Of a stretch of 18,237 nt of DNA, positions 7,645 to 15,498 are shown piece by piece; the stretch's first letter is position 1; each line of letters starts with the position of its first letter. The notes below the pieces were generated by a model, which made no database searches, was not told the DNA's origin, and saw nothing but the letters and a program-made list of their open reading frames with translations. Made by a program: the position numbers and the translations under genes. Source of the DNA: an uncultured Clostridia bacterium (GTDB lineage Bacteria; Bacillota; Clostridia; Christensenellales; Borkfalkiaceae); assembly GCA_905235765.1 (NCBI GenBank), contig CAJOMM010000013.1:1-18237 (forward strand), written 5' to 3'.

Positions 7645-8876
7645 TTATCCCTCTACCTTTAATTCAATATCTTCGGATAAGTTTTCCGTCGTTTTTAATA
7701 TAACGGTCTGCATTTCTCCCGGAACGAGAATCGGCTTTTTCTGTGCCGACAGTTCTTTTCCGCCCGAACTTAAAACCACTTTCCCGTCGCGTATAACGTC
7801 TCTCACTCTGAAAAATAATTTTACGTTTTCTGCGCCTACGGTTACCTTTTGCCGACGTATCCTACGTTTGCACCGCAGGCAACGTTTATCTTTCTGCCCG
7901 AATTCAGTTTATCCGAAATATACTTTGCCGCGGCGGCGCCCGTAAGACTCGCTTCTTCGGAAACGTAGTCCACAAGATCGTGAACGTGAAGGACGTTTCC
8001 GCAAGCGAAAATTCCGTCAACCGTCGTCTGCCTGTTTTCGTCAGTTACCGCGCCTTTCGTCCTCGGCGACAGTTCTATGCCGGCGCTCTTACTCAATTCG
8101 TTTTCGGGAATAAGCCCTACGGAAAACAAAACGGTATCGCAATCGAAATTCATCTCGGTACCCGGAATCGGCTTTTTATTTGCGTCCACTTCGGAAACGG
8201 TAACGCCCGTAACTCTGCTTTCGCCTCTTATTTCGGTAATGGTATGATTTAAATAGAGTGGAATATTAAAGTCGTTCAGACATTGCTCTATATTTCTTTT
8301 AAGTCCCGAAGAAAACGGCATAATCTCGCATACGGCAAGCACTTTGGCGCCCTCTAAGGTCAACCTGCGCGCCATAATAAGCCCGATATCTCCCGAACCC
8401 AAAATGACTACCCGTTTGCCCGGCATATAGCCTTTGACGTTTATATACTTTTGCGCCGTGCCTGCGGAATATATTCCTGCCGGACGCGAGCCTGCGATAT
8501 TCAACGCTCCGCGGCTTCTTTCTCTGCAACCCATTGCGAGAATTACCGCCTTCGCCTTGATAGTTACGAGTCCGGTTGTAGCGCTGATAAAAGTGATTTC
8601 CTTTTTGTCGGAAATATTAAGAACGGTCGTACCCGTATAATATTCGATATTGCGCTTTTTCACTTCGTCGATAAATCTTTGCGCATATTCAGGTCCCGTA
8701 AGACTCTCGCCGAATCTGTGAAGCCCGAACCCGTTATGTATACATTGTAAAAGAATACCGCCAAGGTTGTTTTCGCGCTCTATAATAAGTATATCTCTTA
8801 CACCGTTATCGTAAGCCGAAACCGCCGCCGCAAGCCCTGCAGGGCCGCCGCCGATTATTACAAGTTGTTTTTTCAT
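7645..8876 (-). pseudogene. NAD/FAD-dependent oxidoreductase (GlpB-like partner) with a frameshift near its 3' end
   Basis: FAD-dependent pyridine-nucleotide oxidoreductase expected to pass electrons between the GlpA-like dehydrogenase and NAD(H). GGGPAG (residues 9-14) is the FAD-binding turn, GSGDIG near residue 160 the NAD-binding turn, and GIFACGNVLHVHDLVDYVSE the family's C-terminal FAD contact. The open frame stops at 7842 after 344 aa, at GANVGYVGKR. The frame one base back continues from about 7850 to a TAA at 7645 with the family's C-terminal domain: VTVGAENVKLFFRVRDV, then SSGGKELSAQKKPILVPGEM. Adding one A to AAAA (7847-7850) restores a 410-aa protein, the usual family length. It is either a real truncation losing about 65 residues, a sequencing error or slippage. 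The start overlaps the upstream stop as ATGA. Confidence 0.85.
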
Positions 8877-10306
8877 TTGCTTCTCCCCGTTAATAATTCA
8901 GAACCTTTTACTGATTTTTTTACTTCTTCAAGCGGAATACCGAGTTCTTCGGACAGAATTTCGGCGACTCTCGGTTGACAGAAACCGCCCTGACATCTGC
9001 CCATACCTGCCCTCAGTCTCCGTTTTACCGCGTCCACCGTTTTCGCCTGAGGATTTTTACGAATAACCTCGCGAATTTCGCCTTCGGTTATTTTTTCGCA
9101 TCTGCAAACGATTCTTCCGAAACTCGCGTCTTTCTTTATTATCTGATTTTTCTTGGCGTCAGACAAGGTATTGAAATAATAATCCGGCTTTCTCTTTTCG
9201 ATATAGTCGGGATTGCGTTGCGCCCTGTATTCCTGCGGAATCAATTCGTTGACAACGTATTTCGCTATAGCCGGCGCAGACGTAAGTCCGGGAGATTCTA
9301 TTCCGCAAACGTTTATCAGACCTTTTACCTTCTTGCTTTCTTCTATTATGAAGTCGTGCCTGTCGGCAGAATACGTTCTGACTCCGGCAAAAGAAGTTAT
9401 CGTGTTATAAAAAGGAATATCCTTTACCATCGTTTTCGCTTTCGCAATAACGCTGTCGAGTCCTTTTGCGGTCGTCGACGTATCTTTTTCTCCGATCTCG
9501 TCCGCCGTGGGTCCGATAAGTATATTACCGTCCACCGTATTTGAAACGAGTATTCCTTTTCCTTTCTCCGTCGGCGTGAAAAAGAGAGTGTGCGACACGA
9601 GGTCTCCGCTTTCTCTGTCCAAAAGCACGTATTCTCCGCGACGATAACCTATCTTTACGGAATCGTCGCCGCAAAGTTCGGCAATCTTACCGCTTCCTGC
9701 GCCGGCGGCGTTGATTATTATCTTTGCGCTCACCGTTTTCCCGTCCTCGGAACAAATATCGAAACCATCCTCGCGCTTTACTATATTAGTAACGTTAAAA
9801 TCGGTAATAAGTTCGGCGCCGTTATCCATAGCGTTGCCGATTGCCGCGATCGTCAATTCGTAAGGACAAATAATTCCGCCCGTTTTCGCGTAAAGCGCGC
9901 AAACGGCGTCGTCCTTTATATTCGGCTCCATTTTTCTCAACGTTTTTGCGTCTATTATTTTTAATCCCTTAACGCCGTTTTCACGTCCGCGGTTTACGAG
10001 ATCTTTAAGGATTTCTTTCTCTTCCTCGTTAAACGCTACGACTAAAGACCCGTTGTTAAGATACTTAACGCCGAGATTCTTTGCGTATTTTTTCATCATT
10101 TTGTTTCCGGCAACGTTGAATTTCGCTTTGTTCGACCCAACTTTCGCGTCAAATCCGGCGTGAACTATACCGCTATTAGCCTTACTCGCCCCCATACAAA
10201 CGTCGGTATCTTTTTCCAAAAGCACGACTTTAAGTTTGTATCTCGTCAATTCTTTTAAAATCGCGCCGCCGGTTATACCGCCGCCGACAACAGCTATATC
10301 GTACAT
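8873..10306 (-). CDS. GlpA-like FAD-dependent dehydrogenase with C-terminal BFD-type [2Fe-2S] domain
   Basis: Member of the DAO-fold family that includes anaerobic glycerol-3-phosphate dehydrogenase GlpA and L-2-hydroxyglutarate oxidase; 477 aa. The ATG at 10306, with GGAGA upstream, is preferred over 10333. MYDIAVVGGGITGG is the FAD-binding start and ASKANSGIVHAGFDA the flavin-contacting loop typical of this family. YSADRHDFIIEES and GIESPGLTSAPAIA lie in the C-terminal FAD-binding part. A BFD-like domain follows, with Cys401-x-Cys403 and Cys438-x4-Cys443 expected to hold a [2Fe-2S] cluster. Clustering with an NAD/FAD reductase and DUF1667 fits glycerol-3-phosphate oxidation, but no glpK or glpF is present, so the substrate is not settled. 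First gene of the triad, divergent from a DeoR regulator. Confidence 0.85.
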   Translation of the reverse strand: MYDIAVVGGGITGGAILKELTRYKLKVVLLEKDTDVCMGASKANSGIVHAGFDAKVGSNKAKFNVAGNKMMKKYAKNLGVKYLNNGSLVVAFNEEEKEILKDLVNRGRENGVKGLKIIDAKTLRKMEPNIKDDAVCALYAKTGGIICPYELTIAAIGNAMDNGAELITDFNVTNIVKREDGFDICSEDGKTVSAKIIINAAGAGSGKIAELCGDDSVKIGYRRGEYVLLDRESGDLVSHTLFFTPTEKGKGILVSNTVDGNILIGPTADEIGEKDTSTTAKGLDSVIAKAKTMVKDIPFYNTITSFAGVRTYSADRHDFIIEESKKVKGLINVCGIESPGLTSAPAIAKYVVNELIPQEYRAQRNPDYIEKRKPDYYFNTLSDAKKNQIIKKDASFGRIVCRCEKITEGEIREVIRKNPQAKTVDAVKRRLRAGMGRCQGGFCQPRVAEILSEELGIPLEEVKKSVKGSELLTGRSK

Positions 10307-10326
10307 AATCTTCTCCATAAACTTTA

Positions 10327-10355
10327 TTGACAAATATATCTATTATAAGTATAAT
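10327..10355 (+). promoter_or_regulatory. Consensus sigma-A promoter for the DeoR regulator, overlapping a divergent -10 element
   Basis: TTGACA at 10327-10332, exactly 17 nt, then TATAAT at 10350-10355. Transcription is expected from about 10362 toward the regulator start at 10464. On the other strand TATAAT occupies 10347-10342, a good -10 for the glp-like triad, though its -35 is poor. The two promoter cores overlap, so polymerase could not use both at once. Confidence 0.75.
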
Positions 10356-10437
10356 ATAAATACGCAAACGCGCAAAATAATTTTAAACTTTTTTATTTTT
10401 TTGCGCAAAAATTGAAATTCAATCAAAAAAATCTGCT

Positions 10438-10453
10438 CGTTTTGAGCAAAACG
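10438..10453. promoter_or_regulatory. Inverted repeat upstream of the deoR-type gene (operator candidate)
   Basis: CGTTTTG and CAAAACG form perfect 7-bp arms around a 2-bp centre, ending just before the GGAAGG ribosome site. A 13-bp inverted repeat, ATTGAA-A-TTCAAT, lies nearby at 10411-10423. Either could bind the regulator for autoregulation and control of the divergent triad. The repeats are plain in the sequence; their use as operators is inference. Confidence 0.35.
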
Positions 10454-10463
10454 GAAGGTGTAT

Positions 10464-11213
10464 ATGAACAACGACTCCGAAAAAGAAATTTTAAATATAA
10501 TCCAGAACTCACAATTTGCCACGGTTGAAGATTTATCGAGACAATTATATATAAGCGCGGCGACCGTAAGGCGCAAGCTTTCAATATTACAGGAAAAGGG
10601 GCTTATAAGCCGTACGCACGGCGGCGCGAAAATAAACGACGGAAACAATTTCTTTGCAAGTTTTTCACTTCGGGCGCATCAAAACAGTCTGGAAAAAAAG
10701 AAAATCGCGCTTGCCGCGATAAAATTTATAAAGAACGGCGATCTCGTTTTCATCGACGGCTCCACTTCCGCATTTTTTATTGCCGAATATCTTTCGGAAT
10801 TTACCGATATAATGGTGGTAACAAACGGTATAGACACTTTGTCATTATTATCTAAAAATAAAATAAAAGCCTATTCTACGGGCGGAGTTATTTCCGATTC
10901 GAACAGATCCGCGCTCGTTGGGCAAATAGCGCAAAACACCATAAGTTCGATGCATGCGGACGTAGCGTTTTTTTCCGCCCACTCCGTCAATAAAAACGGG
11001 GAGATTTACGACATATTCGAACAGGAAAACTATCTGCGGCTTTGCATGATGGCAAACGCCACGAAAAAAATATTCCTTTGCGACAGCACGAAGTTCGATA
11101 CGACTTCGCCTTTTCGGTTATGTTCTATGAAAGACGTGGATTATATCGTCAGCAATCACGACATAGACGACTATTTTCAAGAGGACTACTCGAATAAAAT
11201 AATTACTATCTGA
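10464..11213 (+). CDS. DeoR/GlpR-family transcriptional regulator
   Basis: DNA-binding repressor of the DeoR family, 249 aa. The ATG at 10464 follows GGAAGG; an in-frame GTG at 10458 is poorly placed. Residues about 5-58 are the winged helix-turn-helix (ATVEDLSRQLYISAATVRRK, LQEKGLISRTHGGAKI). Residues about 75-235 are the DeoRC sugar-phosphate sensor domain, with FIDGSTSAFFIAEYL, VVTNGIDTLSLL and YSTGGVI in their usual order, and LCDSTKFD near the end. Relatives such as GlpR respond to glycerol-3-phosphate. Its position, divergent from the GlpA-like triad with overlapping promoters, suggests it controls that triad. It is the only plus-strand gene in the window. Confidence 0.9.
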   Translation: MNNDSEKEILNIIQNSQFATVEDLSRQLYISAATVRRKLSILQEKGLISRTHGGAKINDGNNFFASFSLRAHQNSLEKKKIALAAIKFIKNGDLVFIDGSTSAFFIAEYLSEFTDIMVVTNGIDTLSLLSKNKIKAYSTGGVISDSNRSALVGQIAQNTISSMHADVAFFSAHSVNKNGEIYDIFEQENYLRLCMMANATKKIFLCDSTKFDTTSPFRLCSMKDVDYIVSNHDIDDYFQEDYSNKIITI

Positions 11214-11235
11214 ATTTAACAATCGTACTTAACTT

Positions 11236-11275
11236 TGACGGCGGAGCAAAATTGCTCCGCCGTCAGCGCGTTTTT
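11236..11275 (+). terminator. Strong intrinsic terminator after the deoR-type gene
   Basis: TGACGGCGGAGCAA (11236-11249) pairs perfectly with TTGCTCCGCCGTCA (11252-11265), a 14-bp GC-rich stem with almost no loop. GCGCG and then TTTTT follow at 11266-11275. It lies 22 nt after the regulator stop codon and faces the convergent end of the nitrogen operon. On the minus strand no T-tract follows, so termination there is doubtful. Confidence 0.85.
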
Positions 11276-11299
11276 AATTATTAAAGTCGATAATCCGTT

Positions 11300-11884
11300 T
11301 TATTTATAAGTTCTTAAAATTTCTTCGGCTATTTGGCGTTTTGAAACGCACCTGTCCATCGCTTGCTTTTCGATATAGCGGTGGGCGTCCTCTTCGGACA
11401 TATTCCGCGACTCTATAAGCGTCCACTTTGCATGGTTGATGATTTTTATTTCCGTCATTTTTTCTTCAAGAGAAACCGTTTTCTTTTCCATCCTGCGAAG
11501 TCTTTCGCGCGTTGCCTTTATAAAATCTAACGCCTGCGTAACGTTTTGAGAAGGAAGAGGCTTTCTTACCGTAAACACTCCGAAATCGCTAACTTTATCG
11601 TAAACGTCGTGATAGTTGTCGCTCCTGACGAATAAAAGAACTACGGACGGACTTTTATTCGATACGTCTATCGCGAATTTGGAACCAAAATCGTCGGGAA
11701 GAGGAGTATTTATAATAAGTAGGTCGTAAAAGCGTTCGGCGGCTATTCTTTGCGCCTCGCTTACGCTATGCGCAAAGTTTACGGGGGTGAAGGTCGCTTC
11801 GGGCAAAAACGGCAGGACGTTAGAGTTAAAACTCTCGGAAGCCGAAACGATAAGAACGCTGTAAACGTGTTCTTTTAATGACAT
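11300..11884 (-). CDS. ANTAR-domain RNA-binding antiterminator with a degenerate receiver domain (NitR-like)
   Basis: Putative RNA-binding transcription antiterminator, 194 aa. Residues about 7-125 have a receiver-like fold, but the key acidic residues are gone: the usual Asp pair near the N-terminus is Ser14-Ala15 (VLIVSASES) and the phospho-acceptor Asp is Asn59 (YDLLIINTPLP). Lys108 (VRKPL) remains. Phosphorylation is therefore unlikely and it may respond to a ligand or partner. A coiled segment (about 123-147) leads into the ANTAR domain (about 137-191), with AKWTLIESRNMSEEDAHRYI and AMDRCVSKRQIAEEIL. ANTAR proteins bind paired hexaloop hairpins and prevent termination. The ATG at 11884 follows AAGGA, 15 nt after glnA. 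The same arrangement is known for NitR beside glnA in Clostridium. The leader hairpin at 18154-18171 is a candidate target. Confidence 0.9.
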   Translation of the reverse strand: MSLKEHVYSVLIVSASESFNSNVLPFLPEATFTPVNFAHSVSEAQRIAAERFYDLLIINTPLPDDFGSKFAIDVSNKSPSVVLLFVRSDNYHDVYDKVSDFGVFTVRKPLPSQNVTQALDFIKATRERLRRMEKKTVSLEEKMTEIKIINHAKWTLIESRNMSEEDAHRYIEKQAMDRCVSKRQIAEEILRTYK

Positions 11885-11899
11885 AAATTTCCTTTTTGC

Positions 11900-13105
11900 T
11901 TATTTCGTATACGCCGAAACTATTGACTTCGGCAAATATTTTTCTATAAATTGACTTTCCGCCGCTTTTTGCTTGGCGACATCAAGAGAAGTCGGAAGTT
12001 TTTTGAATTTGCTGAGCGTTTCCGCATCCGCTTTATATAGGTTGAAATCGGCGGCAGGAGGTAAAATTTCACCGTTCACCACACCGCCAACGGCGGCATA
12101 AATCATTAACGCAAAAGCGATATACGGATTTGCGAGCGGATCCGGAGAGCGGAGTTCCGCGCGTTTGAATTCGCCGAAAGCCGCAGGTATTCTTATAAGC
12201 TCCGAGCGATTTTCTTTCGACCAGGAAATAAAGGCAGGCGCCTTATTTGAGCCGAGCCTTTTATAAGACTCCTCCGTATTGTTGAAAAACACCGTGCAGT
12301 CTTCAATTCGGTTCAATATGCCTGCGATACAATTTGAAGAAACCTCTTTGCCGTTTTTATCTTTGACCGAAAAATTGATATGAAAGCCGTTGCCGGGAGC
12401 GTTTTTAACGGGCTTAGGCGAAAAATCCGCGAAAAGACCGTTTCTGTTCGCCACGGAGGAAACGACCTGACGGAAGGTTATCGCGTTGTCGGCGGCGGTG
12501 AGCGCGTCCGAATACTTAAAATCTATTTCGTTCTGACCGGCGCCTTCTTCGTGGTGAGAACTTTCGGGAAATATTCCCATTTGTTCGAGAGTCAGACAAA
12601 CTTCGCGACGTATGTTTTCGCCTTTGTCTTCGGGCGCAACGTCCATATAACTCGCGCGATCGTAAGGTTCGTCAGTTCTGTTCCCCTTTTCGTCCAGATT
12701 GAAAAGATAAAATTCCATTTCCGAACCGAAGGAAAAGGTTAATCCGTAACTCTCCGCAAATTTAATGGCATTTTTAAGAATCAATCGCGAATCGGATTCG
12801 AAAGGAGTGCCGTCCGGATAAGATATATCGCAAAACATCCTGACCACTCTGCCGTGTTCCGGTCGCCACGGTAAAACGGCAAGCGTAGAAGGGTCGGGGT
12901 GTAAAAAGAGATCGGACCTCGCTTCGTCGCCGAAACCTCTGATCGCCGAAGCGTCTATCGCAACGCCGAATTTAAAAGCCCTTGAAAGTTCGTTATCGGT
13001 TATAGAAACGTTCTTCTGTTTGCCGAAAACGTCGCAAAAAGCAAGCTTAATAAATTTTACGTCCTCTTCTTTTACAAATTCCAAGACTTCGCTTTGTGAA
13101 TACAT
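11900..13105 (-). CDS. glnA: Glutamine synthetase, type I, short form
   Basis: Makes glutamine from glutamate, ammonia and ATP in the cytoplasm; 401 aa. The N-terminal beta-grasp part (VKFIKLAFCDVFGKQKNVSI) is complete. The catalytic part has FGSEMEF (metal ligands Glu129 and Glu131), SHHEEGAGQNEIDF (His184-Glu193, nucleotide and metal region), GNGFHINFS (His242, glutamate binding), SKENRSELIRIP (Arg300) and AELRSPDPLANPY (Glu317, Arg319). Common GSI enzymes are about 440 aa or longer; this one lacks some loops, and I see no adenylylation-loop sequence. The ATG at 13105 is preceded by GGAAGG, 17 nt after the GXGXG-domain gene. Its place inside a glutamate synthase operon closes the GS/GOGAT cycle. 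Confidence 0.93.
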   Translation of the reverse strand: MYSQSEVLEFVKEEDVKFIKLAFCDVFGKQKNVSITDNELSRAFKFGVAIDASAIRGFGDEARSDLFLHPDPSTLAVLPWRPEHGRVVRMFCDISYPDGTPFESDSRLILKNAIKFAESYGLTFSFGSEMEFYLFNLDEKGNRTDEPYDRASYMDVAPEDKGENIRREVCLTLEQMGIFPESSHHEEGAGQNEIDFKYSDALTAADNAITFRQVVSSVANRNGLFADFSPKPVKNAPGNGFHINFSVKDKNGKEVSSNCIAGILNRIEDCTVFFNNTEESYKRLGSNKAPAFISWSKENRSELIRIPAAFGEFKRAELRSPDPLANPYIAFALMIYAAVGGVVNGEILPPAADFNLYKADAETLSKFKKLPTSLDVAKQKAAESQFIEKYLPKSIVSAYTK

Positions 13106-13122
13106 CTTAAACCTTCCTTAAT

Positions 13123-13842
13123 TTAGTTCCCGACGTACATTTGCTTATACGGATTATTACTGTCGGGAGTTATGAGGGTGAATTCGGAATCTAAAATTTC
13201 TTTTTCGTCGTAACCGAAATAAGAGCAAAATTCTTTGATATACGGATAAATTTCCGTCATATCGTCTTTATCGGCGGTTTTATAGTTGACGTTTTTGGGG
13301 AAATTAAGGTCTTTGCCGTTCGTTCTCAAAAACATTTTACCGCCGTGCATCCCCGTACACGGGAAGTTGCCTATAATTTTTTTGTCGGCGTTAAGTCCTA
13401 AAACGATAATAATTCCGCCCGCCTGATATTCGCCGAGAAAACTGCCTGCCGAGCCCCCGATGATAAGCGCCGGAAATTTTTCTTTATACGCTTTCATGTG
13501 AATACCGGCGCGATAACCGGCGTTGCCTTTAACGAAAATTTTGCCACCGCGCATGGCGTAACCTACGCAATCCCCGATATTTCCGTGAACCACTATTTTA
13601 CCTTCGTTCATGGTGTCGCCCACAGCGTCCTGCGCGTTACCGAACACGAAAACCGAAGAACCGTTAAGGTATGCGCCCAACGCATTGCCCGGCGTACCGG
13701 ATATTTCCACGTTTTTGCCGGAAAGACCGGCGGCGATAAATCTCTGACCTAAGCAGTTTTCAATTTTAACGTCGTCAGAAACTTCGCGGATTTTTGCGTT
13801 TAATTCGCCGAACTCCGCATCTTTAGCGTCTATTTTATACAT
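13123..13842 (-). CDS. Glutamate synthase GXGXG (alpha C-terminal) domain subunit
   Basis: Stand-alone form of the C-terminal beta-helix domain of large glutamate synthases, 239 aa. Its glycine-rich repeats follow one another: GTPGNALGAYLNG, GNAQDAVGDTMNEGKIVVHG, GNIGDCVGYAMRGGKIFVKG, GNAGYRAGIHM, GGSAGSFLGEYQAGG. In one-chain GltB this domain is structural and supports the channel between the amidotransferase and FMN sites. No catalytic residues are expected. The start overlaps the reductase stop by one base (TAATG). Cysteines in CTGMHGG are not a cluster motif. With the two other split GltB genes upstream, it rebuilds the entire alpha-subunit fold as three proteins. Confidence 0.9.
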   Translation of the reverse strand: MYKIDAKDAEFGELNAKIREVSDDVKIENCLGQRFIAAGLSGKNVEISGTPGNALGAYLNGSSVFVFGNAQDAVGDTMNEGKIVVHGNIGDCVGYAMRGGKIFVKGNAGYRAGIHMKAYKEKFPALIIGGSAGSFLGEYQAGGIIIVLGLNADKKIIGNFPCTGMHGGKMFLRTNGKDLNFPKNVNYKTADKDDMTEIYPYIKEFCSYFGYDEKEILDSEFTLITPDSNNPYKQMYVGN

Positions 13843-15068
13843 TATACCACACTCCCAAGAATTTTTGCACGAATTTCAGGACTAAAAATCGCGAGAGAAG
13901 GCGAGTTTATAAGTATTTCTTCGTTTACCGAAGAAACGGGCGTTCCTTCGCGAATCATATTCGTATAAATACCGACTCCCTTTACGTCCCCTATTATTAT
14001 AAAACCTACGAGTTTATCGTTATCTATAAAAAGGCGTTTAATTCCGCTTTCGGTTTTAATTTCCGTCATTTCCCCGACGTAGGCGCCTGCCGTCATCACG
14101 TGGAGTCCGAAAAAGCCGATAGAGTTAAGCGGAAATTCGTTGAGAAGTTTCCTGCTTTCTCCTGCCATATTCGCGCCTGCGGTAAAACCTTCCGCATAAG
14201 CGCTCGGAAACAAAGCGAGGATTCTGTTGCCTTTTATCGACGCGTCGTAACCTTCCGCGCAGTCCCCTGCGGAATACACGTCTTTTATACTCGTCTCCAT
14301 AAATTCGTTTACGACGATACCGCGGTTTACCGTTCCGCCGATATCTTTAACGAGGGAAACGTTCGCGCGGACGCCTAACGCCAAGACCAAAACGTCAAAT
14401 TCCAATTCTCCGCCGCTTTTCATGTGCGCCGTATTGCCGTTAAATTCAGCCGCGCTGTCTCCCAGCATAAAAGAGATGCCGTTTTTTTCGAGAACAGCCT
14501 GCATATACGGGGCGCAGTCCTCGTCAAGAATACTTGACAGAACTCTCGTCGCCAGATCGCAAACGGTTATGCTTTTAACTCTGCCTGCCAGTCCTTCCGC
14601 GCATTTTAACCCTATAAGCCCCGCGCCTATTATCAGAACGCGCGAATTTTCGTTTATTACGCCGTTCAGAGATTCCGCGTCGCTCTCCGTCATAAACGTA
14701 AATTTGTTTTTGACGTCTGAAAGCCCCGGAAAAGGCGGAACGAAAGAGGAAGATCCCGTCGCAACGAGCAACTTGTCATATTTATAATTTTTGCCGTCCG
14801 CCGTAACCGTTTTATTTTTTTCGTCGATTTTTTCGGCGGTTGCAAAAACCAGTTCGCAGCCGTTTTTTTCGTAAAAATCGGCAGGGCGATATTGCATTTT
14901 TTCAAAATCCGTTCTGCCTTCCAGATAGTAAGAAATAAGAGGACGGCAGTAAGTCGGCCGCTTTTCGCCGCAAATAAGATAAATTTTACCTTCCTTATCT
15001 ACGCTTCTTATTCCTTCGATGCAAGCGACGGAAGCGACGCCTCCGCCTATAATAACGTAATTTTTCAT
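13842..15068 (-). CDS. FAD-dependent NAD(P)H reductase of the split glutamate synthase
   Basis: Pyridine nucleotide-disulfide oxidoreductase-family flavoprotein, 408 aa. VIIGGGVASVA (GGGVAS at 8-13) binds FAD, RPLISYYLEG is the family motif after the first helix, LLVATGSSSFVPPFPG lies mid-domain, VLIIGAGLIG (GAGLIG at 148-153) binds the nicotinamide nucleotide, and SIKDVYSAGDCAE is the second FAD contact. No redox-active Cys-x4-Cys is present, so it is not a disulfide reductase; it resembles ferredoxin/rubredoxin and NirB-type reductases. Between the ferredoxin subunit and the GXGXG subunit, it probably takes the role of GltD by moving electrons from NAD(P)H to the Fe-S protein. The ATG follows GAGGAG; it overlaps the upstream stop region. 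The cofactor preference cannot be decided by eye. Confidence 0.85.
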   Translation of the reverse strand: MKNYVIIGGGVASVACIEGIRSVDKEGKIYLICGEKRPTYCRPLISYYLEGRTDFEKMQYRPADFYEKNGCELVFATAEKIDEKNKTVTADGKNYKYDKLLVATGSSSFVPPFPGLSDVKNKFTFMTESDAESLNGVINENSRVLIIGAGLIGLKCAEGLAGRVKSITVCDLATRVLSSILDEDCAPYMQAVLEKNGISFMLGDSAAEFNGNTAHMKSGGELEFDVLVLALGVRANVSLVKDIGGTVNRGIVVNEFMETSIKDVYSAGDCAEGYDASIKGNRILALFPSAYAEGFTAGANMAGESRKLLNEFPLNSIGFFGLHVMTAGAYVGEMTEIKTESGIKRLFIDNDKLVGFIIIGDVKGVGIYTNMIREGTPVSSVNEEILINSPSLAIFSPEIRAKILGSVV

Positions 15069-15069
15069 A

Positions 15070-15498
15070 TTAACGCTCCTCGTATACGATCGCTTTATTC
15101 GGACAACCTTTTACGCACGCCGGCGAGCCGCAACTGTTTGAAAGACATAATTCGCACTTGGTCGCCGCCGTCTCCTCTTGCACGGATATCGCGCCGTAAG
15201 GACAAACGAGAACGCAGGTAAAACAGCCCACGCACTTGTTTTTGTCTATCTTCACCGCACCGTCCGTTTTTGATAACGCGCCGGAAATACAACTCTTTAC
15301 GCACAAAGGATCTTCGCAATGCCGACAAGAAACGGCGTAGGTAATTTTTCCGTCTTCCTCGACGTGTATACGCGGTTTTACGGGTTTGCCCTTTAATGCT
15401 TTCACCATATCGGTTTCGCCTGAATTTGCAAAAGCGCAGTTATATTCGCAAAGTCTACACCCCAAACACCATTTTTCGTTTACGTAAATTTTTTTCAT
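15070..15498 (-). CDS. Four-cluster ferredoxin-type electron transfer subunit
   Basis: Small iron-sulfur protein, 142 aa, of the HycB/NapG-like polyferredoxin type. Four cysteine groups are visible: Cys11-14-17-21 (CLGCRLCEYNC), Cys58-61-66-70 (CRHCEDPLCVKSC), Cys89-92-95-99 (CVGCFTCVLVC), and Cys115-118 with Cys123, 128 and 132 (CELC...C...ACVKGC). In relatives, cysteines from the first and last groups, and from the middle ones, combine to hold up to four [4Fe-4S] clusters. It would carry electrons from the FAD reductase encoded next to it to the glutamate synthase core. The start overlaps the core gene stop as ATGA, and its stop abuts the reductase start, suggesting coupled translation and a fixed complex. 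Confidence 0.9.
   Translation of the reverse strand: MKKIYVNEKWCLGCRLCEYNCAFANSGETDMVKALKGKPVKPRIHVEEDGKITYAVSCRHCEDPLCVKSCISGALSKTDGAVKIDKNKCVGCFTCVLVCPYGAISVQEETAATKCELCLSNSCGSPACVKGCPNKAIVYEER

Noticed and set aside
10343..10648. 101-aa minus-strand frame across the DeoR gene start
   Set aside because: Antisense to the helix-turn-helix region, no ribosome site, and it would cross the divergent promoter region.
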